A stretch of DNA of 64,000 bases from Solicoccozyma terricola (Eukaryota; Basidiomycota; Tremellomycetes; Filobasidiales; Piskurozymaceae): assembly GCA_001600875.1 (NCBI GenBank), contig BCLD01000015.1, positions 351,862 to 415,861 on the forward strand, in the 5' to 3' direction. Position numbers and translations under genes: made by a program. The notes below the pieces were generated by a model, which ran no database searches, was not told the DNA's origin, and worked only from the letters and a program-made list of their open reading frames with translations. The first letter of the stretch is position 1. Every line of letters starts with the position of its first letter. This document shows, one piece after another, positions 47,841-60,333 of the stretch.

Positions 47841-48491
47841 TCACCCGTACTTGGCGTGAGTATTGATGTCATCGAACCGGACACGAGCGACATAGAAGCA
47901 GGCCATCGATGCTGCGAATGCGAGGATAGATGATAGCGCGGCGTTGATCTGATTTTGACCGGCCAGACAGAATCAGTAGTGGGACACGATAAACATGATG
48001 TCGGCCTTACTGCGAAGAACCTGAACCACAGCGGATTCGTCAGCTGATGAGAGTAGGGGAAGAAGACGTCGAGCATTATTGCCACGATAGCAAGAAGCGC
48101 AAAACCGGTCGCTGGTTCCCCGACCAGCATCTTCACATGAGCACGTTGATTGGGAAGATCACCAAACGAGCGACTCACCTATAGGCAGCAGAATCGATGT
48201 CGCTTGGAGAAGCCAAGGGATGATTTGCGGACTCCATGTCCACGCGTAGTGCGTGAGGCAAGTACCATCATCACTACACCATCCCCATACGCCGTACCTG
48301 AATGAGGACTGAGTGAGGAAATAGATTTGATGAATGAAGGGTGTCGAGAAGGTGACGAGGAGTCTGAAGCGGTCGCCCGTCAGCTTAGTGACGAATCTGC
48401 TGCAGAATTCGACGGTTCGTTGAGCCACGTACAGCAAGACGAAGGCTGCGACTGCAAGGAAGATGCCACCCAGAAGGTGACGCTCTGGCAT
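47841..48491 (-). CDS. SUR7/PalI-family tetraspan membrane protein
   Basis: Four exons (48433-48491, 48179-48363, 48011-48111, 47841-47948; 453 nt, 150 residues). The family pattern is clear: an N-terminal helix (GIFLAVAAFVLLLLVTF) running into STPFIHQIYFLTQSSFRYGV, then the WGWC...C signature (GVWGWCSDDGTC) of the first extracellular loop and three further helices (IIPWLLQATSILLPIATGFA, LLAIVAIMLDVFF, AALSSILAFAASMACFYVA). It ends VRFDDINTHAKYG. Known members are the eisosome protein Sur7 and the pH-sensing Rim9/PalI; which of them this is cannot be decided. The length is short for PalI, which carries a long cytosolic tail. Intron 1 (48364-48432) is 69 nt and stop-free, so the unspliced frame reads through with 23 extra residues that would break up the first helix. 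Confidence 0.72.
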
Positions 48492-48737
48492 TTGACTGGG
48501 ACGAAGCTCTGACTTGTGATGTTGTATTGTTGTTGAGCATGATTTCTCAGTCGACTTGCAGTTTTCAGCGACTTGAGAACACGAGGCAAGTCATCCTTTG
48601 AGCCAATTTGCCACCATAGTAGATGGTCATTCAACATCCTCGGGATGACGGTCCATGAGATGTCGCACAAGTCACAGATTAATGTTCTTCCTGTCCCTAA
48701 TCTATACAGTCGCCGTGGTCGTCGATATGCCGTCCTC

Positions 48738-50429
48738 TCATTCCGCTTGACCCACCACCTCCCCTTTGCCACCCTCGCATACCATCATACCTTCCACATA
48801 CAACCCGCTCAACCACAGCCGCCCTGATCCATCTCTTCCAGCAGACGCTGACGTGCCGTACCCTCCCTTCTCCGGATCACCGTCACTTCGATAGACAGCC
48901 GTAGCCGGTCCGAGTGATATATTCCCTTCGGCGGATATGACGACCTGGATTGAGACAGTATAGGATGGCGCGAACACGGCGGTGCCGTGGATGATCTTCT
49001 TCATCTTCCGCAACGATGGATGCCCAGCGACCAAGATCTCTGATTGTCCTATAACAGCGAGAGGCTGCCATATCACGTTGTCAGGGAAGAATGGTAGTTG
49101 GAATGAATTGATTTTCGCAAAGGTGCCAGTGTCTGACTTCTTTAGAATAACGAGACGAGAGGAGGAGGTATGAGCGACGGCCATGTAGTTTCCTTCATTG
49201 TGTGGCTCTGTTGTTGTTGGAAGACCTCCCCCGACCGGAGATATTGCGATGCCGTTCGGGAAGGGCATCCACCCCGTCACGTCTTGTACGACAACATCCG
49301 CAGGACTCAACCCATTCGCGAAATCGATCCGCGCAATTTTCCCACCTCGAATCAGAAGGAAGGTTTCCAATACTGTTGGTACCGTACTAAGGGCATTTCG
49401 GAGGCCAGCCAGCCAGCCGGGACCCAAAGGCTTTATGTCCTGGTGGTGGTCAACGATATCCGGACTTGAAGGGGTACGGTGGGTAAAATAGTGATCGAAT
49501 GAAACGTAGAAAGAACTGCGTGACTGGGGAGGCAATCGCATCAGCCATGACAAGTAGCCCTGATGTTCAGTAGTGCATCTCACCGTAGCAACTAGAGAGT
49601 TCGGTGCGTCCAGCCCCTGACCTTCTTTGAACTCGACCGATCTCACCCATCTCGCAGCCACCTTCCCTCCTCGCATTTCCAGGTCAAAAACTTCAACCCG
49701 GCTCCTAACATCAGCCCAATTGACCACGAACAACCGGTCATCCAAATCTTCCTCTTCCGATTTCCATATTGCCAAACCGAGTGGATGGAAGTTGAAATGC
49801 AACGGAGCGTCAACGATGGGGATATCAATAGGTTTGCGTGGTGAGATGGTGGTATCGGTGTTCGAAGGATTTGTGGGATACAGAGGCAGCGATGGATGCG
49901 TGGGGATCAGGAAAAGAGAGCCAGTTGATGTAGAGTTGAAGGTGGGACCCTGTAAGAGGAGAACACCAGTTCTGTCATTGTCGTCAGCAGTGGATACTTG
50001 AACTTCCAGCTCACCATCACAGGGCTGTGTACTCCAAGTCAGCTTCGCCGAAGGACAATTTCACGAACACCAAAGACGACGCAAATCGACACTCAAACTC
50101 ACTTCCAGACCTTTCGATTAGAATCACATCCGGTGATGACCGCCTCGAAGCCATCCTTCTTCCACACTGCGAAATGCTCACACGACCAGAATGCTGGATC
50201 GGAACCGATGAGTCTTTCACATGATTGATCTGGAATGGCCTGCAGCGGAGGATTTGCTATCTCGCGATGGATGAATGTCAGCAATGGCTTGTATCGCGGT
50301 TGGAGGAAGCGAGCGAGGAGAGACTGGTCATCGGTATACAAGTGAGCAATGGTACGAAGCAAAAGCACGCGGACGAGGTGGACGACTCACTATGACCAAG
50401 ACCCTCGCGGTGATGTCTGCCCAGTGCAT
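48738..50429 (-). CDS. Paraoxonase/arylesterase-like beta-propeller protein
   Basis: Resembles serum paraoxonase/SMP-30-type six-bladed propellers (lactonase or esterase activity known in animals; substrate in fungi unknown). A short first exon (50391-50429, MHWADITARVLVI) joins SLLARFLQPRYKPLLTFIHR. Family-like stretches are CERLIGSDPAFWSCEHFAVW, FNFHPLGLAIWKSEEE, LFVVNWADVRSRVEVFDLEM, GLDAPNSLVAT, then SSFYVSFDHYFTHRT, which corresponds to the SFY-xTNDHYF motif of paraoxonases (Thr-Asn replaced by Ser-Phe), FPNGIAISPVGG, NSFQLPFFPDNVIW and SGRLWLSGLYVEGM. The replacement in the NDH-type motif may alter metal binding. The 5' UTR contains a (CAT)8 run, so the ATG choice is somewhat uncertain; ATGs further upstream read into His runs. 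Confidence 0.78.
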
Positions 50430-50715
50430 GATGATGATGATGATGATGATGATGTGTGTGAGATGGTGACGGTGCGAGGTATAGATGAATGCTGTGTGCT
50501 GAGCCTACGTAGGCGAGAGTTGCGACGGTGCGGGGCACCATTACTTGAATATTTTTTCCCGAAGTCTGGACTTCTGGCCTCCACCCGTCCACCCGCGGTG
50601 TGCATTTAATTCCGCCGAAATGATTATCAATATTACCTCTTCGGCCGAATCCTCCATCTTCCTATCAGCTCGAGTCAATTCGTGCACAGAGCAGCAATAT
50701 TTAGTCCAGCAGCGT

Positions 50716-52800
50716 ATGCACAGAACCATCCTTCGTCGACAGCTATCACCAGTACTCGCACGCACAATGTCCTCCTCGTCCACTATCGCCCAGGCCGCTC
50801 AACCGAACGGTGTCCACCATCCGTCAGACCCCGCCACAGCCGCCTCAAAAGCTTCAGCTCACACTCAGGTGGCTCCTGCGGCTGCCAAGCGACAACCTCT
50901 GATCGAGCAGAGCACCAAGCTGTCCGCCGGTGGAGCCGACAAGCTGGATGTGTGGACCATCTTTACGTGAGTGACGACGAGACCCGTGGTGCAGTACGAT
51001 AGGGCCACAGTTGAGACCTAATACATCTCCTCTAACTCTCAAGTCCCGCAAACATGCCTGCGGATGCCATCAACCTCGGTCAAGGATTCATGAGTACGTG
51101 ACCAGCCGGCCTGTAAGGCGCTGACCGCATGTTCTGACCGCGCCAGTTACTCAACGCAGACTGGAAACCACCTCAATGGGTCCGAGACGCTTCTACGGAA
51201 GCCATGAACAATGACATGATGTCCAATCATTACTCCCACCCGCGCGGTAGACCAAGGTTGTTGAAAGCCATCTCAAAACATTACTCGCCGCAGTTTGAAA
51301 ACTTGGTGAGGGAGGGAAGGGAACTAAAGAATGAAGAGATCGTGGTTACGGCTGGTGCTAACGAAGGTGAGTGATTGCGGTTTTATCCGTCGCGCGTGAC
51401 AGCTTCTGAACACTGCCTCTGCCTGGTCTTTCAAATTTCCTGATTCTCAAGGCATGTTTGCGGCCCTTCTCGCTCATCTCAACGAGGGAGACGAGGTTAT
51501 CTGCATCGAACCATTCTTTGACCAATACCTGGCATCCATCATCTTCAACGGTGGTAAACCCGTGTATGTCCCCCTTCATCCACCTCATGGCGGTGGAAAA
51601 CAGGACGGAAGTGACTGGAAGATGGATTGGGAGGAGTTCGAGTGAGTCACAAAGTTTGCACTCCGATATAAAAGGAGCAGCCAGCTGATATGGGGACTAC
51701 CCTCTCGCCATCAGAGCCGCCTTCACATCCAAGACCAAGGTTGTCATCATCAACACCCCGCACAACCCATCCGGCAAATGCTTCACCCGAGAGGAGATCA
51801 CCAAGCTCGCTGAGATCTGTTCCAAGCACAACGTGCTGGTGTTGGCCGATGAGGTGGTGAGTGGTTGTGATCACGTGCTCGTAGCTTTGAGTGGCGTGCT
51901 TATCGATCGTGCTATTACTTTCCTAGTACGATTGTCTCACTTTCGATGGCAAGGAACATGTCAGGATTGCGGCGTTGCCAGGCATGTGGGAGAGAACTTT
52001 GACCGTCGGATCAGCGGGAAAGTCGTTCGCTGCGACTGGTTGGCGAGTCGGTGGGTGGACACCGCAACGCACATCACCCATTTTTCCTCGCGAGCTAAAA
52101 CCCTTGCGCCCCGCGTTACAGGATGGCTCATCGGACCCCAAGAACTCACTACCGCCACTCTTGCCGCTTCCACTCGAATCATCTTTTGCACCAACACCCC
52201 TCTCCAAGAAGCCGTCGCCGCCGGCCTCGAGCTCGCACCACAGCACAACTTCTTCGAGGACCAGCGACAAGCATACACCGAGCGCAGAGACGTACTCTGC
52301 AGCTACTTTGACAAGCTGGGTCTGGGCTACACTATGCCCGAGGGAAGTTACTTTGTGCTCGTCGATGTTAGCAAGGTACGAATACCCGAGGACTATCCAT
52401 TCCCAGATGTCGTGTCAGGTAGAGGCAGGGACTTCAAGTAGGTAACATGATTTGGAAAACGAGAGTCCGTGACGCTGATATGTAATGATTCTGCAGGGTT
52501 TGTTGGTGGATGGCCCAGGAGCTCAAGGTTGTCGCTATCCCGCCGTCAGAGGTGAGCAAATGGCTAGCTCGTTTTGTTATGCTTCAACTCATCGCCCAAC
52601 TTTACTCTAGTTTTACTGCGTGGAGCACGTTGCTATTGGAGAGCAGTTTGCAAGGTTTGCCTTCGTGAGTTCTAAGTGGCAACGATTCAATACACGATTC
52701 ACGTCTGATATAGCAACTTGCGTTCGAGAAGTGCAAGGACTTGGAGACTCTTCACAAGGCTGGAGAACGTTTGCTCAAGCTTGCGGATTACATCGGATGA
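50716..52800 (+). CDS. Kynurenine--oxoglutarate aminotransferase-like PLP enzyme
   Basis: Fold-type I aminotransferase related to yeast Bna3 and human KAT/CCBL, which transaminates kynurenine to kynurenic acid and acts on other amino acids. After a variable N-terminus come DVWTIFTPANMPADAINLGQ, GFMNWKPPQWV, SNHYSHPRGRPRLLKAISKH, IVVTAGANEGMFAALLAHLN, DEVICIEPFFDQYLASIIFN, VVIINTPHNPSGKCFTREEI, VLVLADEVYDCLTFDGKEHV and the PLP-lysine motif TVGSAGKSFAATGWRVGWLI. The C-terminus has YTMPEGSYFVLVDVSKV and EHVAIGEQFARFAF. Two in-frame starts fit: 50716 (MHRTILRRQLSPVLARTM, Arg-rich, mitochondrial-like) and 50767 (MSSSSTIAQA, cytosolic). An open frame extends up to 50545 but looks like 5' UTR. The stop is at 52798-52800. 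Confidence 0.93.
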
Positions 52801-53128
52801 ACACGGCTTGTACATTGTTGATGACATGGCATGTCGACCGAGTGTCATCATCCGGCCTTGCTTCAGCCTCATCGCCGAGTGGCATGTTGGCGAAGTGGCC
52901 GCCGAAGAAGCGTCTTCCACGTGATTTGACGTTAGGGATGAGCTGCTATATTGATCAATGAGAGTCGATAATTGTTGTTTGTTCAACCTCTATTCCATCG
53001 CCTTCATCTTCATCGCCTTTCACAATCCATCGTCAAACATCCGCTTGTGTGCTTGGGCAGGACTGCATCTAATACAATTCGCACGGGGGTCTACTATAAT
53101 TTTCCGTCTCAACCACAATCCGTCCTTG
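52801..53128. other. Convergent intergenic region, nothing recognised
   Basis: Between the aminotransferase gene (+) and AFG1 (-); about 330 nt holding both 3' UTRs. No repeat or coding signal noted. Confidence 0.5.
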
Positions 53129-55681
53129 TCATGAGCTACCACCCGAACGTGCACTCGCTGCCCATTCCTTCGTCCTAACATGCGTCGCAATGGTAAGTGG
53201 CTCGGGCGGATCTTTATGCCACAACGAAACTTACCCCATCTGAACAAGTCGACTAACACACCGTGCAAAGGCAAACAACTCCTCCTGGCCAGAGAAGAGG
53301 GACGAAGCTCCGACTTCGTCCGCTTTGAGACCCTGCGGAGCATGAAAAAAAGCTTAGTCACAATGTCGGGGCAAAATCACATCTAGAAACGAGCTTACCA
53401 GGTCGTCCATCACTGCATGGAATGGGAGATAAAAAATCAGCAGGATGAGCAGCAGTTACCGCACAAGGCAGACTCACCACTCCGCATGTGATCATGCATC
53501 TCTCCCGCTGTCTTACTGCTGTCCTCATCCGAGAAGATCTGGTAGATACTGACTTCACTGGAGATGAACAACCGAATCTGGTAGCGTAGACCGGTCAACT
53601 TGGGTGATCAGAGCGCAAAGAAAACGTAATAGCACAAACCTTGCTCTCGTAGCAAGCTGTACGAGTTCCACAGATATCGTAAGCCAGGGAGGTCCAGAGG
53701 ACACAGACAATTGAACGTACCATCGATGAATGTAATAAACCGTCGAGCCTGTCATTGAATTCCACGATCAGCCGCGCGCAACGGCCCAACTATTCTCCTA
53801 CTCACCATATCCTTCTCATTCATCCCCATCCTCGGCACCTCCTCCAGGAAGATCGTGTCGAACGTCTTCGTGATCTCCAAGTAATCTGCACTGCTCAACG
53901 GCTGTCCGCATAGCTCATGAAAGGTAAACTTTGCGACGTTCGACGTTGATAGAGGAACTTTCAGAGTCCGTCCCCAGATTCGGAGTGGGCGATTCTCGAT
54001 CACAGGATCTGAAGTGGGTCCCGAGGATGACGTTGTCATTGCGTCGAAAAGTTTCTCTATTTCCAGTCGAGTGGATGAGGTTAGAGGGGAGAAGTAGACC
54101 TTGGAGAGCTCGCGTGGAAGTCGACGATAATCTGAAATGGTAGCGCCGACAGTCAGCGTTGACAGCCGGATCCACGAACGGACGCCAGACAATCACCTGT
54201 TCCAGAATCCAGATCAACAACATCGAACCTCGTCTTGATCAAATCTATACATGGAATGAAACTCGTCCGTTGAATTCCATTCTTGTAGAGATCGTCTGGA
54301 TGTCGACTGGCGTACAAGCGATGTCAGACGGAGTAAAAGTGGAGCCGCCTCCGCCTCGCCAAAATCACAAACTTACTTGCTTGTCATGATGCATACCACA
54401 CCGTACGCCATCATCCGTTCCAATAGTTGACGGAGGATCATAGCAGTGACGATATCGGTAACCTACGTCTCGTATACTCCCGATCAGCTTTCTGAACATG
54501 GACTACGCTGATCGTCAGACTCACCTGAAACTCATCAAAACACAACACCCTTCCTTCCTCTGCCAGCTCCCTGGCGACCTCTATAATCGCATCCTCGTCA
54601 CCTATCACATTTCTCCTTTTCACCCAATCGAAAAGACCTCCACCAGTGAGCTTATCGACGCCTACCAGGCCGTCTGCTGATCGAGTCTCATAACCTCCGG
54701 ATCTAGGCGGTGTTGCGTCGGCTGAAAACGGCTTTCCGGATGTAGGAAGTCCCATCTTCACTGCATGGACTCTACGGAAAACGTCAAGCATAAAAGCGTG
54801 GAAATGGACGCGTCGGCGTCTGGAGTGGAGATGGGGTGGGAGGGTATCGAATGCCAAATCCATGAGCATGGTCTGGAGGGGGAAGTGATGGTTAATTATA
54901 GAGCTTTACGTGCATATTGAGTGTCATCAACTCACCTTGCCAGTTCCTACATCTCCATACAGGTATAATCCCTTCGGTACCTTGTCCAACGGCATGACAC
55001 CCTCTGACGAGTTCCTCGCGAACACTCCCGATAGCTAGTCACCATTGCACAGTTGGTCAGCGATTCCCACTCCTCTGTGATGCAGCCTCGAGCGAGGGAG
55101 ATTTATCCACTCACCCATCCACCCTTGGTCGCTTTGGGTATCTGTGGAGGTTCGTAGACCTCCAACTCGTGATATAGCCGTTGAATCCTGTCCATGATTC
55201 TACGTTGATGTGCATCGTCTCTGAGTTGCCCTTTCTCGACAAGGGTCGAATAGCTATCTTTCGGCGATACTGATGGAAGTAATAGAACGCATTGGTCCTT
55301 GAAAGAACAAGACGTGTAGATATGTGGAACTAGCTCACTATGTTGCAGATCATCATCCACTCTCGGGGACACCGGCTCCACCAGCTCCGTGTTCAAGTCG
55401 AATTCGGCTGCCTGAGAAGCTTCCACGGCGCTACTGACTGCCTGCGCTCTTGTCACAGCTGCAGAGGAAATGTTTCTATAATTTGGAACGCGGGAGACGC
55501 TGTGTACGGTAGGACGAGGTTGGGAAGGACCTGGGTGGAACGAACGGGGGGGAATCGCGCGTGGAACGGTGGGAAGTTGGCGGGCATGTGGAGGAGCGAA
55601 GTTGTGGAAGCAGGGTGGCGATGGTGGTAGTGGTGACCGAGTTCGTACTACCGCGGCTGGGATAAGATGTGACCTGCTCAT
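53129..55681 (-). CDS. AFG1: AFG1/LACE1-like mitochondrial AAA ATPase
   Basis: ATPase of the inner mitochondrial membrane linked to turnover of mitochondrially encoded or misfolded subunits. It starts [20 protein letters not shown], an Arg/Ser/Pro-rich presequence. The family markers are [40 protein letters not shown] (Walker A GDVGTGKT), [38 protein letters not shown] (Walker B), [20 protein letters not shown], then [20 protein letters not shown] and [23 protein letters not shown] and near the end [20 protein letters not shown]. The last exon gives [16 protein letters not shown] and the stop at 53129-53131. A Ser/Thr-Gly-rich insert ([17 protein letters not shown]) interrupts the region after the VHAVK helix. 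About a dozen introns. Confidence 0.93.
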
Positions 55682-56460
55682 GGTTGATGGTTATCGACAC
55701 TCCAGGATGTTGACTTGTGTGGAGGACGACTTGGCCCATCTAAAATATCTCGCTATTTGCCGGGTTCGGCCGAGCGGGGAATAGGAAAGAAAGATACACC
55801 GCGGGTGGCGGGGAGGGGGCGGGGAGGGGGCGGGGGCATCCGCGGTGTGCCAGGCCCGTCGGTGCCCAGTCAGGCACCGCGACGCCACCGCTTGGCTGGG
55901 GAATGCCGGTCCAATATATAATTTGGTAATTGTTCTATTGTTGGCCCGTTGACCAGGGAAATGGGATATGGGTCAACAGTGTTGGTTGGGTGTTGCACTC
56001 GCCACTGGTGACTGACCCGGGACCCCCGTTCCTGATGGCTACAAAGTGATCATCGCCGCAGATTCGTACCAATCTGCATACGAGTCCTTTGCATATCTGC
56101 CCCGCGGACAAATCAATTTGCAACAACCAACGGTGTGGACCCTGGCCAGGCAATCCACCACCGAATGGGAATGGGCATTTGGTCTTGCCAAGCAGGCATC
56201 GCCGACAGCATCCGAGACACTTTCCGCCGCTCCCTTGTCAGGCAGATAACACGAAAAAACAAAACATTTGTTTTGTTTGCATTCTCACTTGCTTCCAGGC
56301 CTCTACTTTTCTCACAACAAATACCATCATCACAACAAATCATACCCCAACGGCTTCAGCTTTCCTTCGTCCGCGCCACCCACCACGCTCATTGTCACTG
56401 CCTTGAACATACTCTTCAATCCATTATTTCTACCTTCACAAAGTATCAGTAACAAACCAT
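55682..56460. other. Divergent promoter region of AFG1 and the GH71 gene
   Basis: About 780 nt. It contains a GGGAGGGGGC-type G-rich block (55807-55835) close to AFG1 and an A/C-rich leader (56240-56460) before the GH71 ATG. A possible AT box (CAATATATAATTTGG) is at 55911-55925. No gene is recognised. Confidence 0.5.
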
Positions 56461-59400
56461 ATGCTAGCTATCCTTCCACTCTCGCTGTCCCTACTCCTCC
56501 TCACCTCCGTCACCTCCGCCGCCCCTAAACCCCCTCACCAGTCTCTTACTGCACGAGCCGTGCTTCCTCCGGGATGGTCTTATACCTCCTGTCTCTCAGA
56601 CAGCTCGTCTAGGACACTTGCCGCAACAACAGAGGCAAACAGTGGGATGACAATTCCCATGTGCTTGACCTTTTGCGCTAACGGAGGTTACGTGAGTCGA
56701 GTCTCCAACGCATCAGCCCCGGTATGTTTGGCCACCTGATAGTTTGTTCCTGGCGGGCTCGAACCGGTACAGACATATGCAGGTGTTGAGAACGGTGACG
56801 AGTGTTGGTGTTCTTGTGAGTAATGCTGCGCTCACTTTCAAGAAACGTCCTTTTTCATAATCTTTTCGTCGTTTAAACAGCTACCCCGAAATCGGTCTCC
56901 ACTTCCACCTCCTGTACCACGCCATGCGGCGGTTCAGGCTCGGACATCTGTGGTGGACCATGGGCCCTATCGGTGTACAAATACACCCCTCCAGTGACCA
57001 CCACATCGACTTCGCTTGGCTGCTACGTCGACGCCTCAACACGTCTACTGTCTGCATATTCAACCGTGGCTTCATCCATGTCCTCGGCACTTTGCATCTC
57101 CACCTGTCAAGGAAAGGGCTACAAATATGCCGGAACAGAATATTCTACCCAATGCTACTGCGGTAACACGTTCGACGAGACCAAGAACATCGCCACCTCT
57201 GGGTGCAACATGAAGTGTGGTGGATCAACCGAGATGTGCGGTGGTAGTTGGCGATTGAACGCGTATGCCATCGGAACTTCTACCACCACTGCAACTTCAC
57301 TTCAAGGCTGGTCCCTACAGGGTTGTTACCTGGACTCCTTCTCGCGCGTACTTACCACTCAGCTGTCGACGTCCACACCAATCACCCCCGCCATCTGCGT
57401 CGCTGGAGCTTTGGCAAATGGTTTCACATACGCCGGACTAGAAAACGGGGACGAATGCTGGATGGGCAATGCCATAACCGGCGATGGTTCCAAGTCGACA
57501 GCCTGCACTTTGAATTGCGCCGGTGATCAGACACAGATTTGCGGGTGAGTGAGCTGCTGCCATGCTTGAGAGTGGCTTCATAGCTTGAACTCGACTTTTG
57601 TGCACATTCAGCGGCGGGTGGGCTCTACAGGTATATGTATCACCCAAGGTTGGAGCATCTCCCACGACGACCACAACGACCACAACCGTTCCCGCTACGA
57701 CCACGACCACAACGACTACAACCACAACTGCACATGGAGCGCCGACTGGTCATCCTACTCAGACTGTCCCATCAAGCTCAAATCCGAAATACGTTTGGGC
57801 TCAGTGAGTGACTTGTGCTGCCGGTATGATAATACATATACATAATGGCTGACAAGGGGATTCTCTTTAGCCACATCGTCGGCAATACCTACCCTTACAG
57901 CCAGGACAATTGGTTAAGTGATATACAGCTCGCCCAGGCGAACGGAATGTGAGAATGCGGCAGGTTGACGAAACGCGTCAATTCTACTGACCACAATTCC
58001 AACAGCGATGGGTTCGCGCTCAACATTGGACCGGATTACTGGCAGCCTAACAGGGTAGCATTGGCGTACGCTGCTGCCCAGCAGCTTGGTAGTAGCTTCA
58101 AGGTGAGAGCTATCCGGATCCACATTCGGTGAAAAAGAAAGGCACTGATGTCCTGTTTTTCACAGTTGTTCCTGAGTTTGGATATGACCACGATGGACTG
58201 CTCAGGCGCGGGGAAGTGATTATCTTTCGGCCCTCTGTGTTCCATGATTTGCGTTGATCTTCCACCCCTATTCAGTCTCGGTCTTCTTCAAAACTACGTG
58301 TCCACCTACAAGTATCACTCAGCTGCTGCAACGTACAACGGCAAGCCCATCCTCAGCACTTTCGCAGGACAAGACTGTTCTTTTGGCCAAGGTAACACAA
58401 ACAACGGCTGGAACGCAGTGATGGGAGGCTCTCGTGACTCGGTGAGTGGCTTTGCGCGCATTCAAGGAGGGGCAACTTATCTGATCTTGGTCTCCTCTTG
58501 CAGTTCTACTTCATGCCTACATACACCAGCGACCCGGGTGAGTCGCACTACATCTGGACGGGATGTACTGCCTCTGATATGCCTCATGATAATCCAACAG
58601 CCGGACTGAGCCAATATTCAATCGATGCCGAGGTCAACGTGAGTCTTTGGCAATTAGTTTTGGCGTCATCATGTTGACTTGGCCTTGCCTTCACAGTGGG
58701 GATGTGAGCAGCAGTGCCGTTGCAATGGTTTCAAGCGCGAACTGACAAGTTGTCTAAATAGCTGCCTGGCCCACTGGATCTTCTGATGTAAGTGTTTGGT
58801 CTATGTCATGGATGCGAGTTGCTTCGAACTGACGCACGATTTGTTAAGATCGAAACTTCGCGTGATCAGTACTTCTTGAGCCTTCTTGGAAGTCGTCGAT
58901 ACGTCGGGACAGTCTCGCCTGGCTTCTTTGCCCACTTCTCGTACAAGGTGAGGCGATACGTTTATTTTCCTGTCACAGATCGCTGACGACCTCGGGTCAG
59001 AACTTCATCTGGCGAGGTGATGATTGGCTTTACGGCATGCGATGGGAGCAGCTCATGAGCATGCGTCAGCAAATCGATCAAGTTGAGATCATATCTTGGA
59101 ACGACGTGAGGACACTTACGCCGCTCTCATATCAACCCACTCGGCTCACAATTCTGCGCATGCTGGTTTTGCCAGTACGGAGAGTCTTCTTATGTCGGGC
59201 CAATCGTAGGTGACATGCCCACCGAGGCGAAGGCCTGGGCTACGCAGTCCTGTGAGTGTGGATATTTTGGAAACCGCGTCTATTATCTGAAACCTATCTT
59301 TCCCTCCAGTCCCGCACTCGGATATCCTCTCCCTCCAAGCATTTTACACCGCTGCATGGAAGAATGGCGGCTACCCTGCCATTACGCAGGACAAGGTATG

Positions 59401-59934
59401 GGTATGGTCCCGAGCTCATCCCGTATGGGCGAGCGCCAGTTCCGATTCTCTTGGTCCGCCTGCTGGCCAGGGCTACGTGAGTAGCGAGCTTGTCCATTAC
59501 GCAGAAATCCTTCTGACTTCCTCCTTGTCGCCAGACCAACGACAACTTCTATGCGCAAGTTCATCTCACCGCGGCGGCCAGTGTAGTGCTGTCGACGAAT
59601 GCCGGATCGCAGACCTTCCAGGGAGCTGCAGGCATTAACAGATTCTCTTATCCTCTTGCCAATGGGTCTGGCATTCGAGTCCAAGTGGCGAGTGACAGCA
59701 CTGCTCGTGGAGTTGGAAGCTGCAGCTAACAAGGTCTCGCACGATATTCAGATACGCAATGGACAGACGACTGTGGACCTATCTCCACCCGGGTTCACAT
59801 TCACCAACTCGTTTGCTCAATATAACTTTAGTGAGTTGATCGTTTGATTGCATCCAGCTTGGGGGGATAAGAGATTTTTTGGGACGCCTAACCCTGAGCC
59901 TGTGATCGCAGATTTCATTATCAAGTCAAGTTGA
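56461..59934 (+). CDS. Secreted WSC-domain GH71 alpha-1,3-glucanase (mutanase)
   Basis: Predicted extracellular hydrolase of alpha-1,3-glucan in the fungal wall. A signal peptide (MLAILPLSLSLLLLTSVTSA) is followed by three WSC carbohydrate-binding domains. The first runs from GWSYTSCLSDSSSRTL to CGGSGSDICGGPWALSVYKY, the second from SLGCYVDASTRLL to CGGSTEMCGGSWRLNAYAI, the third from QGCYLDSFSRVL to CAGDQTQICGGGWALQVYV. A Thr-rich linker (57660-57735) leads into the GH71 domain: HHIVGNTYPYSQDNWLSDI, GFALNIGPDYWQPNRVALAY, KLFLSLDMTTMDCSG, PILSTFAGQDCSFGQG, FFMPTY-type sequence, QQIDQVEIISWNDYGESSYV. The end needs a 34-nt intron at 59691-59724 and a final exon 59912-59934 giving YNFNFIIKSS; without the short intron a TAA follows GVGSCS. 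I expect roughly 790 residues and about 14 exons. The third WSC has Met where CWCG is usual. Confidence 0.9.
59691..59724 (+). other. Candidate 34-nt intron in the GH71 gene
   Basis: GTGACA donor and GCTGCAG acceptor restore the frame from RVQVA into TNKVSHDIQIRNGQTT. Without it the protein would stop 10 codons further on. At 34 nt it is far shorter than the other introns, and no good branch site is visible, so a sequence error is the alternative. Confidence 0.45.
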
Positions 59935-60333
59935 GCTTGATTCCACCCCATTTCCTTGCCTTTGTTCCCTGCTTCCTATTCTGGGCTATTTGTTGATGCT
60001 AAATCTTGTGTTTGTATGCCCTCTACGCGAGTGGCAAACCAGTAGAGCTCAGTTGGGTTCGTAATCGCGATTGTCACTACACACTTTCTCGGCCACTTGC
60101 TTTGAGCCACTGTTGGGAGGTCCGAGAGCATCTCAAGGTCGTTGAGGCCGAACTTTCTGCGGAACATTTGGTCCGAGAACAATCGGTCTGGACGCGCGTG
60201 TCAAATGGAATCCATTTCTCTGGACTGACTTCAACACAAACATCGACTATGAATTGGTCGTTACGATACAATAATCCTAAATTCGAGTACAAGATGATGC
60301 CATTCTAAAGACTGAACGGCGGCCTGCCATGCT
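59935..60333. other. Convergent intergenic region, nothing recognised
   Basis: Between GH71 (+) and the AAGAB-like gene (-); 3' UTR sequence for both. Open frames of up to 100 codons have no recognisable domain. Confidence 0.5.

Noticed and set aside
49990..50025. Possible 10-nt exon (CCCTGTGATG) in the paraoxonase-like gene
   Set aside because: It has good splice borders but shifts the frame away from the following family sequence; joining exon 2 directly keeps the frame.
56750..56772. Possible tRNA T-arm (GGTTCGAGC on the minus strand) in a GH71 intron
   Set aside because: The flanking bases do not pair into a T-stem and no other tRNA arms are present.
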